DNA of 64,000 nucleotides from Bifidobacterium pseudolongum subsp. globosum (GCF_000741295.1 NZ_JGZG01000005.1:605201-669200); one strand, 5' to 3'. Positions 1 to 8,854 are shown, counted from the stretch's first letter. Program-made: numbers and translations. Notes: generated by a model not told the origin, from the letters alone.

Positions 1-6
1 CCGCAT

Positions 7-21
7 CATGACAACCCTCTG
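7..21 (-). repeat. partial copy of tRNA-Ser-linked repeat
   Basis: Read on the minus strand this gives CAGAGGGTTGTCATG, identical to the first 15 bases of the copy at 55492-55537 and close to the three copies starting at 20571. The match is lost after about 15 bases. It lies about 680 bases downstream of tRNA-Ser(UGA) in the same orientation as that tRNA. Confidence 0.5.
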
Positions 22-84
22 AGGTTTGGCCACGCTGCGACGGACAACGACACGCTTCCGCCGCTACGGACACAATACTTTTTT

Positions 85-148
85 GCTACGGGTAGTGCAC
101 AACGGGTCACAACATGTCGTTGTTCGATAAATACACACTACCCGTAGC
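85..148. repeat. 13-bp perfect inverted repeat with 38-base spacer
   Basis: GCTACGGGTAGTG at 85-97 is the exact reverse complement of 136-148. The spacer contains a second, smaller imperfect palindrome (ACAAC...GTTGT near 110-123). No T-run follows on either strand, so it is not a standard terminator. It could be a recombination site, an operator or a small structured RNA. Confidence 0.6.
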
Positions 149-321
149 AGAATGATTGCACTGGTCAGGACCGCTCGCCGAGCCCATCTGCCATTGCGCG
201 GCACCTGCAGATGGCGCCGCTACGCGAGCAAAAGAACAACCCGCTGTTTCAGCGAGTTTCCTATCTGTGGCGGCCATGCGGCCATGCGGTGATTCCTCCT
301 CGGCATCGCACCGCCAAATAC

Positions 322-365
322 ATAGATATATAGAGATATATAGAGATATATAGATATATAGATAT
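322..365. repeat. AT-rich tandem repeat
   Basis: About 44 bases built from 8-10 base units of the type TATAGAGATA / TATAGATA, with almost no C. Such a microsatellite is strikingly out of keeping with a genome near 60% GC. Confidence 0.75.
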
Positions 366-386
366 TCAGTTTTACCTACCAGCCGT

Positions 387-482
387 CTACCGCTGTTCGG
401 GCACCATGCCCTGCGCCTCGGCGTCCATCTCGGCCATCAGCCTATCCAGGGCGACAAACGTCGACTCCCATTGGTCGCGCAT
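387..482 (-). CDS. small 31-residue protein, unknown
   Basis: An ATG at 482 opens a 31-codon frame ending in TAG (387-389). It encodes an acidic peptide beginning MRDQWESTFVALDRLMAEM, which could form one amphipathic helix. The evidence that it is real is an unusually strong ribosome binding site, AAAGGAGGGG, about 7 bases upstream of the ATG (490-499). No family is recognised. It sits in atypical DNA beside tRNA-Ser(UGA), so it may belong to a mobile element remnant. Function unknown; the frame may also be fortuitous. Confidence 0.45.
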   Translation of the reverse strand: MRDQWESTFVALDRLMAEMDAEAQGMVPEQR

Positions 483-668
483 CGCGTACCCCTCCTTTCT
501 TCATCTCGTCTTCACAAAACATCCACATATCGTAACGGCACTCACGAACTTGGTTCCGCTGCGAGCGATGACAGCCCTAAGCCTTTGGGCCTGTCGGCGG
601 GGCACCTGTCTGTAAGTGTCCGAAATCACGCAGAGCGGCCATGATGCAGAGACAGCTGGCATGAAAAA

Positions 669-695
669 AGGTTTTGAACCGAAGTCCAAAACCCT
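669..695 (-). terminator. terminator of tRNA-Ser(UGA)
   Basis: On the minus strand, just after the tRNA, an inverted repeat (GTTTTGGACTTCGGTTCAAAAC) is followed by a run of T residues. It is a typical factor-independent terminator. Confidence 0.75.
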
Positions 696-700
696 GTAGG

Positions 701-785
701 CGGATAGGGCGAGATTCGAACTCGCGGATGGTTGCCCATCAACGGTTTTCAAGACCGTCTCCTTAGACCGCTCGGACACCTATCC
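701..785 (-). tRNA. tRNA-Ser(UGA)
   Basis: The minus strand folds as a class II tRNA. The acceptor stem is GGATAGG/CCTATCC with discriminator G, the anticodon loop is CTTGAAA (anticodon UGA, reading UCA-type serine codons), there is a long variable arm, and the T arm is GTTCGAATC. CCA is not encoded. It is one of three serine tRNAs in the window, each with a related repeat downstream. Confidence 0.95.
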
Positions 786-872
786 AATATGCGTGACGCA
801 CGGTGTATCAGTGTAGCACGGCATGCGGTCCATGCCCCACCAAACACCGGGCGCCACACAAAATCCAATGAA

Positions 873-2156
873 TCAGGCCTCCCACTTGGTGGGTTCGATC
901 ACCTCTTTGCCACCCATGTACGGGCGCATGGCCTGCGGAATCACGATCGAGCCATCCTTCTGCTGGTGGTTCTCCATGATCGCCACGAGCCAGCGCGTGG
1001 TGGCCAACGTGCCGTTGAGCGTGGCGACAGGCTCGGTGCCGTTCTCCACACGCTCGCGGATGTTGAGGCGTCGCGCCTGGTACTGCGTGCAGTTCGAGGT
1101 GGACGTGAGCTCACGGTAGCGGCCCTGCGTGGGGACCCATGCCTCGCAGTCGAACTTGCGTGCGGCGGACGAGCCAAGGTCGCCGGCGGCCGTGTCGATC
1201 ACACGGTACGGCACCTCGACCTTGCCGAGCATCTCCTCTTCCATCGCCAGCAGGTGCTTGTGCTGCTCGTAGGAATCCTCGGGCTTGCAGTAGACGAACA
1301 TCTCCACCTTGTCGAACTGGTGCACGCGGATGATGCCGCTCGTGTCCTTGCCTGCGGCGCCGGCCTCGCGGCGGTAGCACGAGCTCCAACCGCAATAGCG
1401 CAGCGGGCCGTTGCTCAGATCGAGGATCTCATCCTCATGCATGCCGGCGAGCGCCACTTCCGACGTGCCCACGAGGTAATCCTCATCCGGTTCGCGCAGA
1501 CGGTAGATCTCGTCGGCGTGCGAATTGAGGAAGCCGGTGCCACGCATCACTTCCGGGCGCACGAGCGTCGGCGTGATCGCGAGCACGAAGTCATGCTCCT
1601 GCGCCTGGTCCACGGCCATCGTGAGCATGGCGATCTGCAGGCGCGCGATGTCGCCGCGCAGGAAGTAGAAGCGCGAACCGCTCACCTTCACACCGCGCTT
1701 CATGTCGATGCCCGCGACCTCTTCGCCGAGCGTCAAGTGGTCCTTCGGTTCGAAGCCCTCGGCCGCGAAATCGCGGATCGTGCCGACCTTCTTGACCACC
1801 ACATAGTCGTCTTCGCCGCCTTCGGGGGCCTCGGGCTCCACGATGTTCGACAGCTTCCACATGGCGGTGGTGTATTCCTCGTTCGCGCTGTCCGCGTCCG
1901 CCTTATACGCCGAAACCTGCTCGGAAAGCTCCTTCGTCTTGGCGATCAGCGCGGCCTTCTCATCGGCTGGAGCCTTGGCGACTTGCTTGCCGATCTCTTT
2001 CTGCTGGGCGCGCGCCTCCTCGAACTTCTTGAGCGAGGAGCGGCGCACTTCGTCGGAACGCAGTACCTCATCCACCAGTTCCACGGACTCGCCACGCTTG
2101 CGCTGCGATTCCTTGACGACCTCGGGATGTTCGCGAATGAATTGAATATCAAGCAT
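873..2156 (-). CDS. serS: seryl-tRNA synthetase
   Basis: Cytoplasmic class II aminoacyl-tRNA synthetase that charges serine tRNAs. The 427-residue length is normal. The start MLDIQFIREHP matches the family N-terminus; the frame stays open further upstream, but that extension does not resemble SerRS. Residues about 30-105 form the antiparallel coiled-coil arm that binds the long variable arm of tRNA-Ser. Class II motif 2 (YRREAGAAG, near residue 260) and motif 3 (NGTLATTRWLVAIMENHQ) are intact. It stands next to a serine tRNA gene and is divergent from the lipid kinase gene, with promoters in the 180-base gap. No clear T-box leader is visible. Confidence 0.97.
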   Translation of the reverse strand: MLDIQFIREHPEVVKESQRKRGESVELVDEVLRSDEVRRSSLKKFEEARAQQKEIGKQVAKAPADEKAALIAKTKELSEQVSAYKADADSANEEYTTAMWKLSNIVEPEAPEGGEDDYVVVKKVGTIRDFAAEGFEPKDHLTLGEEVAGIDMKRGVKVSGSRFYFLRGDIARLQIAMLTMAVDQAQEHDFVLAITPTLVRPEVMRGTGFLNSHADEIYRLREPDEDYLVGTSEVALAGMHEDEILDLSNGPLRYCGWSSCYRREAGAAGKDTSGIIRVHQFDKVEMFVYCKPEDSYEQHKHLLAMEEEMLGKVEVPYRVIDTAAGDLGSSAARKFDCEAWVPTQGRYRELTSTSNCTQYQARRLNIRERVENGTEPVATLNGTLATTRWLVAIMENHQQKDGSIVIPQAMRPYMGGKEVIEPTKWEA

Positions 2157-2334
2157 GAGCACCAGAGTAATGCGCTTAGCAGACAGATCACCGCCCGTTT
2201 TCCGCGGCTTTTCCAAGCGCGCACACCGCACCGCCATGCGCATCTGACCCCGCGCGAACCACGGGTTGCTAAGATTATGCTTTGACCGATTGCGCAGGCG
2301 CTCCGGCGCAGCGAGAGAGCGAGGACACGAAGTC

Positions 2335-3468
2335 ATGAACCCACAGACGATCATACTGCTCACCGTCATGCTCGTGCTCATCGCCGCAATCATCGCCCTC
2401 ATCGCGTTCCTGCGCATGCGCATGCACCGCCGGCGCGTGGCGTTGCTGCAGCAGCGCCGCGACGACCAGGTGCACTACGCGTTCATCATCAACCCGTCCA
2501 AACCCGCCGCCGCACAGACACGCCAGCGGATCGAGGCATACTGCAAGGCGAAGGGGCTGACCGAAGTCGTGTTCATCGAGACGATGCTCGACAAAGACGG
2601 CCGTGTCTGCGCGCTCGAGGCGCTCGACGGTGGCGCCGACGTGGTGATTGCCGTGGGCGGCGACGGCACCGTGCGCACGGTGGCGAGCGCGCTCGCCGGC
2701 ACCGAGCACGCGATGGGCATTGTGCCGATCGGCACCGGCAATCTCTTCGCGCGCAACATGGGCATTCCGCTCGACGACATCGAGGCCGCGCTGACGATCG
2801 CCGTCTCGCACGGGTCGCGGCGCGTGGACCTGGGCCGGGTGAATCTGCTCGACGACCCGACTGAGGACCATGGGCATGCGTTCCTGATCATCGCGGGCAT
2901 CGGGTTCGACGCGGTGATGATCGATGACACGGATCCGAACCTCAAGCGCAATTTCAGTTGGCTTGCCTATTTCTTCTCCGGCGCGAAGCACCTGTTCGCG
3001 CCCAAATACCGTGCCGAGGTGCGCATCGAGGCGGCCGACCACACCGTGCACACCGACCGCGGGCTCGAATTGCGCACGTTCATGGCGGGCAATTGCGGCG
3101 AGATTCCCGTGTTTTCGCTCATGCCCGACGCGTCGTTCAACGACGGCCTGCTCGACTTCGAGGTGATCGACACGACCGGCGGCCTGCTCGGCTGGGCGAA
3201 TCTGTTCGGTGATGTGGTGCACCAGACAATTACGAAGAAGGCGAAGCAGAGTCCGCTGTCCATGCATTCGAAACTCGAGCAGATGCAGGGCTACAGCGCC
3301 GAGGTGCGCCTCGACCGGCCCGTGCTCGCGCAGGTCGACGGCGACATGCTGCCGAGCACGCAGCATCTGCGGTTCTCTGTGGAGCCTGAGGCGTTGATTG
3401 TGCGCGTGCCGCTGCCCGACCCGGAGCAGCTGAGCGCGACCGCGCAGATGCCGGCTGTGCGTGCCTGA
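2335..3468 (+). CDS. diacylglycerol kinase-family lipid kinase
   Basis: A 377-residue protein of the DAGK/sphingosine-kinase-like family. An N-terminal membrane anchor (residues about 5-28) is followed by a basic stretch and a DAGK catalytic domain. This has the nucleotide-binding signature VGGDGTVRTVASAL near residue 100 and the GTGNLFARN loop near 130. It probably phosphorylates a lipid such as diacylglycerol or undecaprenol-type substrates; the exact substrate cannot be told. The ATG at 2335 is chosen because the hydrophobic anchor follows it at once; the frame is open further upstream. It converges on the PTS gene and shares a terminator with it. Confidence 0.85.
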   Translation: MNPQTIILLTVMLVLIAAIIALIAFLRMRMHRRRVALLQQRRDDQVHYAFIINPSKPAAAQTRQRIEAYCKAKGLTEVVFIETMLDKDGRVCALEALDGGADVVIAVGGDGTVRTVASALAGTEHAMGIVPIGTGNLFARNMGIPLDDIEAALTIAVSHGSRRVDLGRVNLLDDPTEDHGHAFLIIAGIGFDAVMIDDTDPNLKRNFSWLAYFFSGAKHLFAPKYRAEVRIEAADHTVHTDRGLELRTFMAGNCGEIPVFSLMPDASFNDGLLDFEVIDTTGGLLGWANLFGDVVHQTITKKAKQSPLSMHSKLEQMQGYSAEVRLDRPVLAQVDGDMLPSTQHLRFSVEPEALIVRVPLPDPEQLSATAQMPAVRA

Positions 3469-3500
3469 ATCAGCCGGCCATGCTGCCCCATACATGACAA

Positions 3501-3530
3501 GAGCGGCCGCCACGATTGTGGCGGCCGCTC
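3501..3530. terminator. hairpin between convergent genes
   Basis: A perfect 13-bp stem, GAGCGGCCGCCAC / GTGGCGGCCGCTC, with a 4-base loop lies between the convergent lipid kinase and PTS genes. T-rich sequence is weak on both sides. It probably serves both transcripts. Confidence 0.7.
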
Positions 3531-3561
3531 TATTGGTTGAGCTCAGTCTTGCTCAGCGCAC

Positions 3562-5703
3562 TCAGTGCTCGATGTCGATGACGACATCGCCCGGCTGCAC
3601 GTCCTGGTCCGCATGGGGCGTTACGCGGGTGAGCGCGGCGGTGTTGAGCACGGTCATGAGTGTGGTGGTGCTGTAGCCTGCGGCCGTGACCTTGTTGAAG
3701 TCCACGTCCACGAGCTTGTCGCCCACGTTCACACGCTGGCCCTGCTTGACGGCGACGGTAAAGCCGTCGCCGTTCATCTTGACCGTGTCGATGCCCACAT
3801 GCACGAGCACCTCAACACCGTCATCGGTCTTGATGCCGAACGCGTGGCCGGTCTCGGCCACCGTGCTGAGCACACCGGCGAGCGGCGCGTACACGGTGCC
3901 GCCGTTGGGCTGGATGCCCACGCCCTCGCCAAGCGCGCGAGACGCGAACACCGGGTCTCCGCACTCGTCGAGCGAGATCACGTGGCCGGCGAGCGGCGAA
4001 TAGACGTGGCCGGTCGGCTGTACCGGGGCGTCTTCACGGGCCGCGGCGGCACCGGCGGCTGACGTCTCGTCGGCGGGCAGCAGATTGTCATCCTCATGCG
4101 TTTCGGTGTTTTCCACCGCGGCGCGGTTCGCCGGCGTCTCGGTGGTTTCGTCGGCCTGCACGGCCTGCACGCGGGCGAGCACCTCGGCCTTTTCCTCAGG
4201 CGTGCGGTAGTCGAACGTGACGACCATGAACATCGAGACGAAGAACGCGATCGCGATCGCGAGGCCGTAGACCCACATCTGGTTGAAGACCGGCACCGTG
4301 AGCAGCGACGTGAACGCGAACGCGGTCGTGGTCACACCGTGCACAACTTCGCCATTCTCCAAGGTGGACGGGAAGAGCCAGCCGAGCACGGCGATGGAGA
4401 TGCCGCCGGCGGCGCAGCCCACAAGCATGCGGCTGTACATCTTCTTGAAACGCAGATGGATGCCGTAGAGCGAAGGCTCGGAGACGCCGCCGAACAGACC
4501 AGCGGCGAGCGCGCCGATCGAGGTCTGGCGCATTTCGGTGTCATGGTCACGCAACGCCAGGATCAGCACGCCGGCGGTGGCACCGAAGCAGGCGAAGTTC
4601 CACGTGCCCATCGGGCCCTGGATGAAGTCGTAGCCCATCGTGTCGATGTTGATGAGCATGAGGGCGTTGAGCGGCCAGTGCAGGCCGAGCGGCACGAGGA
4701 ACGGATAGATCATCGGGATCAGCAGCGCGAAGATGAATGGCGCATGCGAGTTGAGCCATGCCAGGCCCACGCCGAGCCAGTTGCCGATCCACACGCCGAG
4801 CGGGCCGACGAGGAACGCGGTGAGCGCGCCGACGATGACCATGCACAGGAACGGCACGAACACGAGCTGCACCGAATCCGGGATGATCTTCTTGAGCCCG
4901 TGGTAGACGAGCGCGAGCACGGCGGCCATGAGCAGCGGTACGAACACGTTGCCGCTGTAGTCGCTCAGCTGCATCGGCATGCCGAAGACGGTGGTGGTGC
5001 ACTGCTGGGTGCCGACGACGCTCTGCGAGCAGTGGGTTTCGGCCCAGTCGGTGCTCATGAGGCTCATGAACGACGGCGTCATGAGGGCGGCCATGATCGC
5101 GCCGCCGAGCCACGGGTCGACGTTGAGCTTCTTGGACGCGTTGTAGGCGATCATGATGGGCAGGAAGTAGAACACGCCCTTGTACAGCGCCTGCACGAAG
5201 ACCCATGTCGGCGACTGTGTCTCGCTCTGGATCCAACCGCATGCGATGCACACGTTGATGATCGCGATGATGAGCGACGCGCCGAGCAGCACGCCCAGGA
5301 TCGGGCGGAACGAATCGGACAGGTATTCGAAGAACGAGTCGAGCCACGCCACCTTGCCGCGGGCCTTGGAGCGGGCGGCCGCCTTGACGTCGGCGTTCGA
5401 CATGCCCGCGGTGGAGCCACCGGCGGCCTTGGCCGGGGCGCCGGATGCCACACGCTGCATCTCGGGCAGGTTCATGATCTGGTTGTAGACATTGGCGACG
5501 CCGCCGCCGATGACCACCTGATAGCGGTCGCCGCTCTGCGGGACCGCGCCCAGCACACCTTTCATGTGCTGGAGCTCGTTCTGGTTGACCTTTCCCGCGT
5601 CAACCAGTTCGAAACGAAGGCGAGTGGCGCAGTGCGTCAGGCTCTTGACGTTGTCCGGGCCACCGATCGCAGCAATGATCTGCGAAGGTAACGAGTCAGC
5701 CAT
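3562..5703 (-). CDS. PTS sugar permease, EIIBCA fusion (glucose/beta-glucoside superfamily)
   Basis: A 713-residue phosphotransferase permease that takes up and phosphorylates a sugar at the membrane. Domain order is IIB (phosphocysteine in LTHCATRLRFEL, Cys25), a short linker, the multi-spanning IIC (about residues 120-510), an acidic linker, and a Glc-type IIA (from about 570, active-site region VEVLVHVGIDTVKM). The B-C-A order is typical of beta-glucoside/sucrose-type permeases, but bifidobacterial homologues have also been linked to glucose. The substrate is therefore uncertain. A ribosome binding site (AAAGGATG) precedes the ATG. A LacI-type operator lies about 140 bases upstream. No HPr or EI gene is near. 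Confidence 0.93.
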   Translation of the reverse strand: MADSLPSQIIAAIGGPDNVKSLTHCATRLRFELVDAGKVNQNELQHMKGVLGAVPQSGDRYQVVIGGGVANVYNQIMNLPEMQRVASGAPAKAAGGSTAGMSNADVKAAARSKARGKVAWLDSFFEYLSDSFRPILGVLLGASLIIAIINVCIACGWIQSETQSPTWVFVQALYKGVFYFLPIMIAYNASKKLNVDPWLGGAIMAALMTPSFMSLMSTDWAETHCSQSVVGTQQCTTTVFGMPMQLSDYSGNVFVPLLMAAVLALVYHGLKKIIPDSVQLVFVPFLCMVIVGALTAFLVGPLGVWIGNWLGVGLAWLNSHAPFIFALLIPMIYPFLVPLGLHWPLNALMLINIDTMGYDFIQGPMGTWNFACFGATAGVLILALRDHDTEMRQTSIGALAAGLFGGVSEPSLYGIHLRFKKMYSRMLVGCAAGGISIAVLGWLFPSTLENGEVVHGVTTTAFAFTSLLTVPVFNQMWVYGLAIAIAFFVSMFMVVTFDYRTPEEKAEVLARVQAVQADETTETPANRAAVENTETHEDDNLLPADETSAAGAAAAREDAPVQPTGHVYSPLAGHVISLDECGDPVFASRALGEGVGIQPNGGTVYAPLAGVLSTVAETGHAFGIKTDDGVEVLVHVGIDTVKMNGDGFTVAVKQGQRVNVGDKLVDVDFNKVTAAGYSTTTLMTVLNTAALTRVTPHADQDVQPGDVVIDIEH

Positions 5704-6065
5704 CGTTCATCCTTTCCTCTTGTGATTATGGTCGCCAACGAAGCCCCATTGCCGCGTGGCGGACGATCCGAGATGGCACAGTACGCCTCAGTGCCGTAAT
5801 GAAAAATCGGACCGGACGTCCCAGCAACCAGCCTCGTGGAATCGTTTCCAGTCTACTCGTTTCGGCTTTCACGCCCTCCGCCAAAAGTCAAACGGTATGC
5901 GGCATCACGTGCTCATTTTGATTATTTTGTTGTTTTTCGTGAGCCCTGAGGCTAATGCAATCGATTTCATCTCTTCGCCATCGGCTAAACTTTGATACTG
6001 CCGCCTGTCGTGCCTCCGCACGGTAGGCTGGAGCAGTCCATCGTTACAGATTGATTGAAGGTTGT
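5704..6065. promoter_or_regulatory. divergent control region between PTS gene and pgm
   Basis: These 362 bases hold no gene. The right part (5920-5960) is AT-rich and probably carries promoter elements. A LacI-family operator-like palindrome lies at 5837-5850. The pgm ribosome binding site (GAAGG) ends near 6061. Confidence 0.55.
5837..5850. promoter_or_regulatory. LacI-family operator-like site
   Basis: TGGAATCGTTTCCA has matching half sites TGGAA/TTCCA around a central CG, the hallmark of LacI/GalR-family operators. It lies upstream of the PTS gene and may mediate sugar-dependent repression of it. No LacI-type gene is adjacent, so the cognate regulator is unknown. Confidence 0.55.
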
Positions 6066-7742
6066 ATGGTTGCACAGAACGCGGGTATGCCCGCCACTCC
6101 AGCAGATCTTATCGACGTCGATGAAGTCATCGGCAAGTACTACGACGTGGTGCCGGACCCATCCGTACCCGAGCAGCGCGTCATCTTCGGCACCTCGGGC
6201 CACCGCGGCTCGTCGCTGAAGACCTCGTTCAACGAGGCGCACATCGTGGCGATCACGCAGGCCATCGCGGAATACCGCAAGGCCGCCGGTGTGACCGGCC
6301 CGCTCTACATCGGCCGCGACACCCACGCGCTGAGCCTGCCGGCGTGGAAGACCGCGATCGAGGTGCTCGTGGCGAACGGCGTGCGCGTGCGCGTCGACTC
6401 CCGCGACGACTACACCCCCACCCCTGTCGTCTCCCAGGCGATCCTGACGCACAACCGCGCGGCGGACGGCACCCAGCGCTTCGAAGGCGCCGATCTGGCC
6501 GACGGCATCGTCGTGACGCCTTCGCACAACCCGCCCACCGACGGCGGTTTCAAGTACGATCCGGTCACCGGCGGCCCGGCGCCGTCCGAGGTGACGAACG
6601 CTATCGCGAACCGCGCGAACGAGCTGCTCGGCGACTTCAAGAGCGTCAAGCGCGTGCCGTTCGAGCAGGCCATCAAGTCCGACCTCGTGGAGCGCTTCGA
6701 CTTCCGCGAGCACTACGTGGACGATCTCAAGAACGTCATCGACTTCGACGTGATCCGCAACTCCGGCGTGCGTCTGGGCATCGACCCGCTCGGCGGCGCC
6801 TCGGTGAACTACTGGCCGCTCATCAACGAGAAGTACGGCCTGAACATCGGCGTCATCCGCCCCGAGGTCGACCCGACGTGGCGTTTCATGACGATCGACC
6901 ACGACGGCAAGATTCGCATGGACCCCTCGTCGCAGTACGCGATGAAGGGCCTCGTGGACGAGCTCAACGCCGGCGCATGGGACAAGTACGACTTGGTGGG
7001 CGGCACCGACCCGGACGCCGACCGCCACGGCATCGTCTGCCCGAACTGGGGCGTGATGAACCCGAACCACTACCTGGCCGTGTGCGTCGAATACCTGTTC
7101 GGCGGCAACCGCCCCGACTGGCCGGCAGGCGCCGGCGTGGGCAAGACGCTCGTCTCCTCCTCGCTCATCGACCGCGTGGCCGCGGCGATCGACGCGCATG
7201 TCGTCGAGGTGCCGGTCGGCTTCAAGTGGTTCGTCGACCCGCTGTTCACCGGTGAGGTCGCGTTCGGCGGCGAAGAGAGCTCCGGCATGAGCTTCCTGCG
7301 CTTCAACGGCCGTGTGTGGACGACCGACAAGGACGGCCTGATTCCCGACCTGCTCGCCGCGGAGATCACCGGCAAGACCGGCAAGAACCCGGCGCAGCTG
7401 CACCAGGAGCAGGTGGAGCGCTTCGGCGAAAGCTGGTACAGCCGCATCGACACGCCCACCACCCTTGAGCAGAAGCAGAAGTTCGCGAACCTCAATGCGG
7501 ACGATGTGACCGCCACCACGCTCGGCGGCGAGGACATCACCGCGATCCTGACCAAGGCCCCGGGCAACGATGCGCCGATCGGCGGCATCAAGGTCGTGAC
7601 CGAGGACAACTGGTTCGCGGCCCGCCCGTCCGGCACCGAGAACATCTACAAGGTCTACGCCGAGTCGTTCGTCTCCCCCGAGACGCTCGACTCCGTGCTC
7701 GACGAAGCCACGCAGGTCGTGGACAACGCCCTCGGCGAGTGA
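6066..7742 (+). CDS. pgm: phosphoglucomutase (alpha-D-glucose phosphate-specific)
   Basis: A 558-residue cytoplasmic enzyme that interconverts glucose 1-phosphate and glucose 6-phosphate, joining glycogen/exopolysaccharide metabolism to the bifid shunt. The catalytic phosphoserine loop is TPSHNPP (Ser153), the metal-binding loop is DPDADRHG (near 316), and the C-terminal phosphate-binding loop is [10 protein letters not shown]. The ATG at 6066 has a GAAGG ribosome binding site 5 bases upstream; a TTG at 6051 is less likely. It is divergent from a PTS permease and ends at a strong terminator. Confidence 0.96.
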   Translation: MVAQNAGMPATPADLIDVDEVIGKYYDVVPDPSVPEQRVIFGTSGHRGSSLKTSFNEAHIVAITQAIAEYRKAAGVTGPLYIGRDTHALSLPAWKTAIEVLVANGVRVRVDSRDDYTPTPVVSQAILTHNRAADGTQRFEGADLADGIVVTPSHNPPTDGGFKYDPVTGGPAPSEVTNAIANRANELLGDFKSVKRVPFEQAIKSDLVERFDFREHYVDDLKNVIDFDVIRNSGVRLGIDPLGGASVNYWPLINEKYGLNIGVIRPEVDPTWRFMTIDHDGKIRMDPSSQYAMKGLVDELNAGAWDKYDLVGGTDPDADRHGIVCPNWGVMNPNHYLAVCVEYLFGGNRPDWPAGAGVGKTLVSSSLIDRVAAAIDAHVVEVPVGFKWFVDPLFTGEVAFGGEESSGMSFLRFNGRVWTTDKDGLIPDLLAAEITGKTGKNPAQLHQEQVERFGESWYSRIDTPTTLEQKQKFANLNADDVTATTLGGEDITAILTKAPGNDAPIGGIKVVTEDNWFAARPSGTENIYKVYAESFVSPETLDSVLDEATQVVDNALGE

Positions 7743-7778
7743 TCCACCCCGCACGGCACCGCCGTGCAACGTACTGAA

Positions 7779-7823
7779 GCAACGCCCAGACCCGGCCATC
7801 CGCGCCGCGTGTCTGGGCGTTGC
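7779..7823 (+). terminator. terminator of pgm
   Basis: A perfect 13-bp stem, GCAACGCCCAGAC with GTCTGGGCGTTGC, closes a 19-base loop just after pgm. A pronounced T-run is lacking. Confidence 0.6.
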
Positions 7824-7861
7824 CGTTGGTGCGGGCAGTGCCTGGCCGTACAGTGGAGGGC

Positions 7862-8854
7862 ATGACGATCACTGTTTCCACTGATGGATCCGCCCTCGGC
7901 AATCCCAACGGGCCGATGGGCTGGGCATGGGCCGACCACTCGAGCCAGGGCGAGCACGCGCACACCGGCGATTGCGACGCCGGCGGCGCGACGAACGGCA
8001 CGAACCAGATCGGTGAACTGTGCGCGGTGTTGATGGCGTTGCGCGCGCACCCGGGCAGCGAGCCGCTCGTCATCGAAACCGACTCGCAGTACGCGATCAA
8101 CTGCGCCACCAAATGGGTGCACGGGTGGAAGAAGAACGGCTGGAAGAACTCGAAGAAAGAGCCGGTGAAGAACGCGGCGGTGATCAAGGCGATCGACGCG
8201 GAACTGCGCGCACGCGAAGGCTCGGTGCGCTTCCAGTGGGTCAAGGGGCATGCGGGCAACGCCGGCAATGAGAGGGTCGACGAGCTCGCGCGCACCTACG
8301 CCGAGGACTGTAGGTCGGGCGTGCGCGACGGCTACCTGCCGCGCGAAGGCTGGCAGTCGCTGCTCGATTCGCAGTACGCGCGTGGCACCGACGTGCCGAT
8401 GGACGCGCAACTGCTGCTCGACGGCGATCTCGACCGCGCCAAGTATGTGGCTGGCCGATGCATCGGCGGCGCGGCAAGCGAGACGGAGGCGCCGAGCGAA
8501 CCACATGATGCGAACGAGCAGCCGGCCGCGCCCGCGCAATCCGCGCAGCCGCAGAGCGCTGACTCCGCGCCCGTCGACCCTGTGCGCGACACCGACCCCG
8601 CACAGCCTGCCAAACCCGCACAATCTGCACAGCCGGCCGAATCTGCGCAATCCGTGCAGCCCGCCGAACCACTGCTGCGGCACAGCGGGCTGCATGTGAG
8701 CGGCGAGGTGCGCTTCACTCCTCCGCCTCAGTCGAGCCCGCATTTCGACGGCCGTCCGCGCCGTGTGCGCGGCTATATCGAGGTCGACGGACTGGTGAAC
8801 GGCGACGGCACGTTGACACTCGAAGGCGCGCCGTTCCTCGTCTACCAGTCGTGA
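7862..8854 (+). CDS. rnhA: RNase H type I with long C-terminal extension
   Basis: The first ~150 residues are an RNase HI domain that cuts RNA in RNA-DNA hybrids. The catalytic acids are in STDGSALGN, NQIGELCAV, IETDSQYA and GNERVDELA. The protein is 330 residues, about twice the usual length. The rest comprises a conserved-looking segment (about 150-200), a Pro/Ala/Gln/Ser-rich linker with repeated AQSAQPAES-like units (about 220-275) and a compact C-terminal stretch ending EGAPFLVYQS. The start has a GGAGGG ribosome binding site; GTG/TTG codons upstream lack one. The job of the tail is unknown. Confidence 0.9.
   Translation: MTITVSTDGSALGNPNGPMGWAWADHSSQGEHAHTGDCDAGGATNGTNQIGELCAVLMALRAHPGSEPLVIETDSQYAINCATKWVHGWKKNGWKNSKKEPVKNAAVIKAIDAELRAREGSVRFQWVKGHAGNAGNERVDELARTYAEDCRSGVRDGYLPREGWQSLLDSQYARGTDVPMDAQLLLDGDLDRAKYVAGRCIGGAASETEAPSEPHDANEQPAAPAQSAQPQSADSAPVDPVRDTDPAQPAKPAQSAQPAESAQSVQPAEPLLRHSGLHVSGEVRFTPPPQSSPHFDGRPRRVRGYIEVDGLVNGDGTLTLEGAPFLVYQS

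Larger units (their letters stand above)
1..386. other. non-coding, repeat-bearing region left of a small ORF
   Basis: No convincing gene of normal size is present. The stretch holds a reverse-oriented fragment of the tRNA-Ser-linked repeat (7-21), a 13-bp perfect inverted repeat (85-97 with 136-148) and an AT-only tandem repeat (322-365). The local composition is unlike the GC-rich genes to the right. It may be the end of an integrated element that used the adjacent tRNA-Ser gene, but no integrase lies inside the window, so this is inference. Confidence 0.5.

Noticed and set aside
501..779. 92-codon minus-strand frame starting within tRNA-Ser(UGA)
   Set aside because: It reads through the tRNA and its terminator; no ribosome binding site or protein-like composition.
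732..2285. 517-codon open frame on the plus strand opposite serS
   Set aside because: It is the antisense shadow of serS; its protein is His/Arg/Val-rich low complexity typical of GC-rich shadow frames, while serS has all class II motifs.
4096..5691. 531-codon open frame opposite the PTS gene
   Set aside because: Antisense shadow with His/Arg/Glu-biased composition; the PTS frame has intact catalytic motifs.
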